In this document: in pieces, positions 59,381-64,000 of the stretch | How the letters are laid out: each line of letters starts with the position of its first letter | How positions within the stretch are numbered: the first letter of the stretch is position 1 | Assembly (NCBI GenBank): GCA_030280995.1 | Contig: JASXTE010000011.1 | Span: 20,889,817-20,953,816, forward strand | Direction: 5' to 3' | Length of the DNA stretch: 64,000 nt | Source: Hemileia vastatrix | Lineage: Eukaryota; Basidiomycota; Pucciniomycetes; Pucciniales; Zaghouaniaceae | Notes under the pieces: generated by a model | The model's database searches: none | What the model saw: the letters and a program-made list of their open reading frames with translations, nothing else | What the model was told of the DNA's origin: nothing | Program-made: the position numbers and the translations under genes

Positions 59381-59577
59381 CTGTGAATATTTTTTGAACT
59401 ATTAATCAACTGTGGTTCAATGAAGGTTCAAATCAGTTTCAAGGTGTTTTCAAAGTAAATTCAATATTTCTTCATGATTGTTTCATCACCACCTCAATGT
59501 GTGCTGAAAAAGATATGAATTAGGGTTCAAGGTTGCGGACTTGCTAGCAAGTCCGCCCCCCATATTGTGTGGTGAAT

Positions 59578-59857
59578 CTATCCTTCCCGTGGTCTTATTC
59601 TGTAATTCATTGGCCATTAGAAGATAACCATTAAATTTTAGTGCAGGGGGCTGTCCTACTTTAGTTGCATTTTCAGTACCAAAACAAGAATCATAGTTAG
59701 ATTTAGTTTTCAGCCATTTGATAAGAATGAGATGATCATCTTTTTTTAATTCAATGGTTTTTGATTTCTTGGCTGAGCATGGGAAAGAGGGAGTAGTGCT
59801 ATTTGAAGAACAACTGGGGGAAGGCTGCCTTTGAGAAGAACTATGATTATGGGGCAT
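59578..59857 (-). pseudogene. SANT-like protein, N-terminal part, decayed
   Basis: The start Met is at 59857 (MPHNHSSSQRQ), followed by LKKDDHLILIKWLKTKSN, FGTENATKVGQPP and FNGYLLMANELQNKTTGRID. It then runs into the terminus of the 4.6-kb insertion. It continues at 54946 downwards. The corresponding intact gene is at 41300-42473. Confidence 0.85.
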
Positions 59858-60222
59858 GTTAAGATAATTGAAGATGAAAAGGAGAAAAAAAAGTAGATGA
59901 GATAGTGAGAAGTTCTGAATGGAGAGAATAGACAGTATGAGATGAGAATGGGAGTATGCAGAAAGGTAGAAGGCATATCCAGAGAGTAGTCAAAGATGTG
60001 GTTATGAATGAAAGTAGGCCAAGATGTGGTTATGACAGAAAGTTGTCCAATATGTGGTTATGAAAAATTGGGTAGAAAAATGTTGAATAAGAGGTCAACT
60101 TTGACACGTAAAATGCCTAATAACCCAATTATTAGCAGAAATAATTGTGGAAGATAATTGGAATATAAGGATTTTTATCCGCAATTAATTTAATTATGGA
60201 TCAGTCAACTTTGATACCCCCT

Positions 60223-60362
60223 ATTCAGTTGACAATAGATATTACAATAGATCAATGGAGCTCTATAGTATCTCTTTATTATGTTTCTCAATTGATATCA
60301 TTATCTTATTATTTTATTTCAGTCAATCTTTTCTTACTCATAAGTGATAATATCTACTTTGC
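60223..60362. other. Short flank between second Harbinger and second Gypsy
   Basis: 140 bp of AT-rich sequence between the Harbinger terminus (CCCCCT) and the Gypsy LTR. Nothing recognisable. Confidence 0.4.
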
Positions 60363-61174
60363 TGTCACTCGCCACGTGACACTCAAGGCAAAAGCAGCTT
60401 ATTAAATCAATAATACAGAGGTCTAAATCCATACTCAAAGCTCAGAAAACAATTCTTCATAGCAACTGCAACTTTCCTTTGTGTACTCACTATTCAGCCG
60501 TGCTAATCTAATCTTTAAATCTTAATTAGTCAATCTCTAAATAGTGTGTTTAGTCTTTTCTTTGATAAGCAACACACAGCACAATAGTTAATGCAATATT
60601 CCGCTAAAAAGGTTTATTAAGTATCTGTGGGTTATTAACAGGAGTAGTGAGCATGGAAGAGATTGTTAGTGGAGGATTAAAGGGTTAACAGATGTTAGTG
60701 AGGAGGGTCCAGGTGTAACGGGTGTATTTTTGGAGGTCTGTGGTGTGCAGAATGATGGATGGGTATGAGGTCAATGTGAGGAGGAGTAATGGATATAAAA
60801 GGGGTTGGATTTCGGTTTGATATTTCTTTAGAATTAAATTATAAAACATATATATAGTTAATAGTGGTAAAGCTTCAGGTTAAATCATTATTATTGTACA
60901 TTTCCTTATTTTTCTCAGTAATCATTTTTAAAACTTAAATCTTTGATTATTGAGTTTCCAACCCTTTGTGAGATCTTAAGAATATTAATATTACCTTTAA
61001 ATTATATTAGAATTCTTATTGAACATATCTCAAAGCAGCAGCTCTTCCTTCAAGTCATCTTCAAATCACTTCCTCAAACATTTCCTCTGTGCTTCAAAGA
61101 AGTTTCTAAACTACTCCCTCCATCTCACTTTCCCAGGAACACCCTTGACCTTGTGCGTAGGTCGTCCGGTGACA
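60363..61174 (+). repeat. 5' LTR of second Gypsy
   Basis: The 812-bp LTR starts TGTCACTCGCCACGTGACAC and ends CCGGTGACA. It is homologous to the LTRs at 34190 and 47933 but in opposite orientation. The gag leader follows immediately (GTATAATTTAATTCTC, shared with the first Gypsy). Confidence 0.85.
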
Positions 61175-63132
61175 GTATAATTTAATTCTCCGTAGTTCTC
61201 AATCTTTGGCACTACTACATCCTTTTTTCAGGTGTTTTAAATTCTTTAAAAATGACACCTGTTTAACGCACTCCTCCTATGGGCGCTACTACCAGGGCTC
61301 AAGCCCGAGGCAGGCCAACAGCCACACGGCCTGTTTCACGCACTCACTCCCTGGAACCTCTCAACCTTAGGAAACGGGGACACTCAGTTCAATCTGTAGA
61401 AGACATCTCCCAGGATTTTGATGATTCTAGCAAGGAAGAAGAAGGAGAGGACACGATGCATGAGGCACCATCTGCCCCTGCTACTCACCCTTCTGGTAAA
61501 CCTTTGGAACCTGGACCATCTAATTCTCTGGAAGACTTCATGAGACTTTTCATGAAAACCCTTTCAAATCCAACATCTTTGGAGGGATCAAAATTTAAAA
61601 CTTTTTCCATTAAATCTCCTGATAAATTTGATGGAGAACATCCAGACAGATTGCGCCCCTTCTTGCAAACCTGCAAGCTCCTGTTGCATAACGACCCTCG
61701 AACCTTCAATCACAACCAATCAAAGGTTGTTTACGCTTCTTCATTCCTAGCCAAAAAGCAGAAAGGTGGTTCGAACCTTTTCTTCTCATGCTTTCTTCAA
61801 AAGAAACACACTTACTCATTAATAACTGGGAAAAGTTTGAAGACCAACTTTTTACTTTGTTTGGTGACCCTAATGAAACTGAAAATGCGGAAATTGAACT
61901 TGATTTCCTCTGCATGAGTGATAATGGTAAAGCCTCTGAATATATCTCGAACTTCAGAGCACTTCAAACTCAAGTAGGTTGGAATGATGATGCCCTCAAG
62001 TATTATTTCAAAAAGGAACTTCCTTTGAGGATTCTGGATCAATTAAATCTTCATGGTCAGAAGATGACTACTTTAATGGATTTAATGGATTGAATCCTTA
62101 AACTCGACGGCGTTTACCAAGGATGACTACAACATTGTTGATACGCCAACAAATCTCAAGGCCTAAATTTTAAATTGGGACCTTCTTCACACCCACGGAC
62201 AAATCCATCCTCCTCAACTCAATCCAAACCCAATAAGGGAAAGGACAAACCTTGACCAAAAAGCTCAAACCCAGGCGATATCAGTAAGGTACTGGATCCA
62301 AAAGGGGAGCTTAAAGAAGCTGAGAGGAAGAGACGAGCAGATAATGGGTTATGTATGTATTGTGGGGGTAAGCACAAGCTAGAAGATTGTGTAAAGTTGA
62401 AGGAAAGAGAAGGTACTAGTCCAAGGTCAAAAAACTAGTAGATAGTTTACTTGGGTGCAAAGCAAACTATCTTATCTCTCCCAGTGCACAGAACCTCCAT
62501 GTCTTAAGGACTGGAGTTGCCTTAAACCACTTGAGATTCATTCTTTTTAAGGAGGATACCCCCTTCAGATGTCTTATAGACTCTTGAGCTTCAATTTCTT
62601 TTGACAGTTTATCTTTTGCCAAGAAGTTAAAGCTGACATTCACAGATATCGATCGAACTCCAATTTATTTGGTCAAATCAGAGGAACCCAAATATTGGGT
62701 AAGTAAGAAAGTTTTATGGGTATTCAAATTTCCGAATTTTCCCCCCTTCAAGTGGGAATTATCAGTATTGGACGCCCCAAGAATGGAAAATACCATCCTT
62801 GGCCATGACTTTTTAACGCATTGGAATCCTGAAATTGATTGGTCACGTGGATTGATCACCCCATGCGCTAAGTATATTTCTGATTCTTCAATGCAGGTCA
62901 ATAGGGAGTTAAACAACCCACCTGAAAATGTCCTGCTAGAGGACAAATCTCTGCCAGATGACTTGCAAGCATCTGATCTTTCTCTAAATGAGCAATTGGC
63001 TAACCCTTCTAGCTCAATCACTTCACTCAAAGAGGGTTTAAATTGCCTTGAAGTAGTTGAATTATGCTCTCTCAATTCTGGTCTTCCCTCAACAGATTCT
63101 CTCAAAGATGATGAGGACTACCAAATCAACGT
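61175..63132 (+). pseudogene. Second Gypsy gag and protease region, truncated
   Basis: gag starts at the ATG near 61253 (MTPV) but a TAA follows where the first Gypsy has CAG/CAA; a usable ATG is at 61279. It runs to about 61770, is frameshifted, and continues in 61788-62093 (NNWEKFEDQLFTLFGDPNE). The CCHC knuckle (CMYCGGKHKLEDC) lies near 62353-62392. The protease-linker region is at 62560-63132 (CLIDS then a stop, HDFLTHWNPEIDW). Similarity to the first Gypsy ends at about 63132, before the RT, so the rest is deleted. Confidence 0.85.
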
Positions 63133-64000
63133 TATGGTAAGGTAAACTCTTACAGTTGCCTTGCTGTAAGCAGAATCCGGAGGAGATATGTGGATTTAGC
63201 TGAAAACCCCGTCCTTCCAATAAAAATAACAAAATGGGAATTCTAAATCACTAAGCTAACCAGTCTACTTGGATCTGTTTATTAAAAAAATAATGAAACT
63301 CTAAAATATTTAACGCTTATTGAGATTTAATGATTGTGGCTGTTGAGAAAAGAAATACTGATAACAACAATTAAGGTGTACCAGTGAAAGATCTGAAAAG
63401 ATTGACTTTTATGTTTTTATAATAATTTGAATTTTTATGAGACAGCAATAATCAAGTCCCGGCAATGAAGACCTTTCTAAAGATACCCTGTATGAAGTGT
63501 GATTTAAATTGTTGAGTAGTATTTCTAAAATGTTATATAAAATATAAAGTTATAAGGGTATTACAATTTATTTAATTTGTTGAGTAATAAAAAATGAGAC
63601 CGTGGTGGTTAATGATTAAGCTGTATGTTGTATCCCCCCCCCTCAATTTCGAGTTTGAGAGGCGCTTAAGTATTCCTAGTCACGTGCCTAAGTTTTCCCC
63701 TCCAGAGCTCTCCCAGAGTCAATCCGGAGCCCGTACAGAGTCCGTACGGACTTCCGGACTCAATTAGAACCTTAAAAACTATAATAAAAAATCTAGAAAA
63801 ATTACACATGATAGAGCTACTTCCCCTTTATATTCCAAACTAATTTTCGTAGTCTGCGCAGCTCTAATTACCCCGTGAAAATTCATCGAAGTTAAGTAAT
63901 TTCTGAAACGTAAATATTTCTATAAAACTTTAAAATTCATTTTAAAAATATAAGAAAAATAGTAAAAATTCTGGGAAAATTTCCCAAGGTTCTTGAGTGA
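63133..64000. other. AT-rich end of window with tRNA-like segment
   Basis: No gene is visible. At about 63597-63670 a segment reads GACCGTGGTGGTTAATGATT, then a C-run and TTTCGAGTTTGAG. The order resembles a degenerate tRNA D-arm and T-arm (internal promoter boxes A and B), as in a tRNA-derived SINE. A CG-rich stretch with the palindrome GTCCGTACGGAC follows at about 63740. Confidence 0.3.

Larger units (their letters stand above)
54950..59574. mobile_element. 4625-bp non-coding TIR element with MITE P1 ends
   Basis: The ends are CACCACGCAATATTTGGGGG (left) and, in reverse, CACCACACAATATGGGGGGC (right), each with GGACTTGCTAGCAAGTCC. The target duplication is AAT (54947-54949, 59575-59577). 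It splits the SANT-like gene cleanly. The ends and subterminal CTGAACTC repeats equal those of the MITEs at 808, 23149 and 24652. The interior has no protein: very AT-rich from 55100 to 57940, then C/T- and G/A-rich sequence from 57950 to 59300. It is either a large non-autonomous element or a MITE-family member that gained filler DNA. Confidence 0.85.
49648..60222. mobile_element. Decayed second Harbinger with the same three genes
   Basis: It keeps transposase (49648-50390), purine/pyrimidine hairpin (50843-51345), Tet-like gene (52080-53043), minisatellite (53330-53745) and SANT-like gene (53930-54946 plus 59578-59857) in the order and orientation of the intact element at 36439-42809. The right terminus reads AACTTTGATACCCCCT at 60222, followed by ATT. 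The left end is lost at the Copia junction. A 4625-bp TIR element interrupts the SANT-like gene. Sequence divergence from the intact copy is large, so this is an old or separate subfamily. Confidence 0.85.

Noticed and set aside
1..64000. CRISPR arrays, bacterial operons, ribosome binding sites or rho-independent terminators
   Set aside because: The window is eukaryotic: spliced genes and fungal transposons. The tandem repeats lack the repeat-spacer pattern of CRISPR.

Overview
This window looks like a fungal genome, most likely a rust fungus (Pucciniales) or a close basidiomycete relative. The evidence is strong AT-richness, short phase-consistent introns, a fungal Nsp1/Nup62-type nucleoporin, chromodomain Gypsy elements, Copia and LINE debris, and a Tet-like 2OG-Fe(II) dioxygenase of a type I recall as abundant in rusts. 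The species cannot be fixed from the sequence. Only about 5 kb looks like host gene space: a Ser/Pro-rich hypothetical gene (5616-6368, +), a nucleoporin gene (8797-10171, -), a divergently transcribed acetoacetate-decarboxylase-fold gene (10644-11690, +), and a second, near-identical nucleoporin gene (30130-31481, -). The rest is nested, variously decayed transposable elements and AT-rich sequence in which I recognise nothing.

Layout. 1-5600: small TIR elements, tandem repeats and a remnant of a Tet-carrying transposon. 5600-11700: the gene island. 11800-14000: a truncated LINE inside an LTR-like repeat. 14000-29800: mostly old debris, with a decayed Gypsy pol (17.5-20.4 kb), two MITEs and minisatellites. 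29810-31597: the duplicated nucleoporin segment, abutting a Copia LTR. 31598-49647: a three-level nest. A minus-strand Copia is split inside its integrase by a Gypsy element (34190-48724; two 792-bp LTRs; TSD GTCTG), and the Gypsy is itself split by a 6371-bp PIF/Harbinger transposon (36439-42809; TSD AAT). 49648-60222: an older, decayed relative of the same Harbinger, split inside its SANT-like gene by a 4625-bp non-coding TIR element (54950-59574; TSD AAT). 60363-63132: the 5' part of a second Gypsy of the same family.

The main discovery candidate is the Harbinger element. It carries a DDE transposase, a Myb/SANT-like protein and a Tet/JBP-like dioxygenase with an HxD...H iron site. The same three-gene order, a long purine/pyrimidine hairpin and a minisatellite recur in the decayed relative, and a third remnant keeps the Tet tail plus the minisatellite. 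The dioxygenase is therefore inherited cargo of a transposon lineage. CpG is scarce in the old repeats and retained in the genes and in the youngest insertion, as expected if cytosine methylation and deamination act on transposons here. That gives a plausible reason for a transposon to carry a methyl-cytosine-oxidising enzyme (inference).
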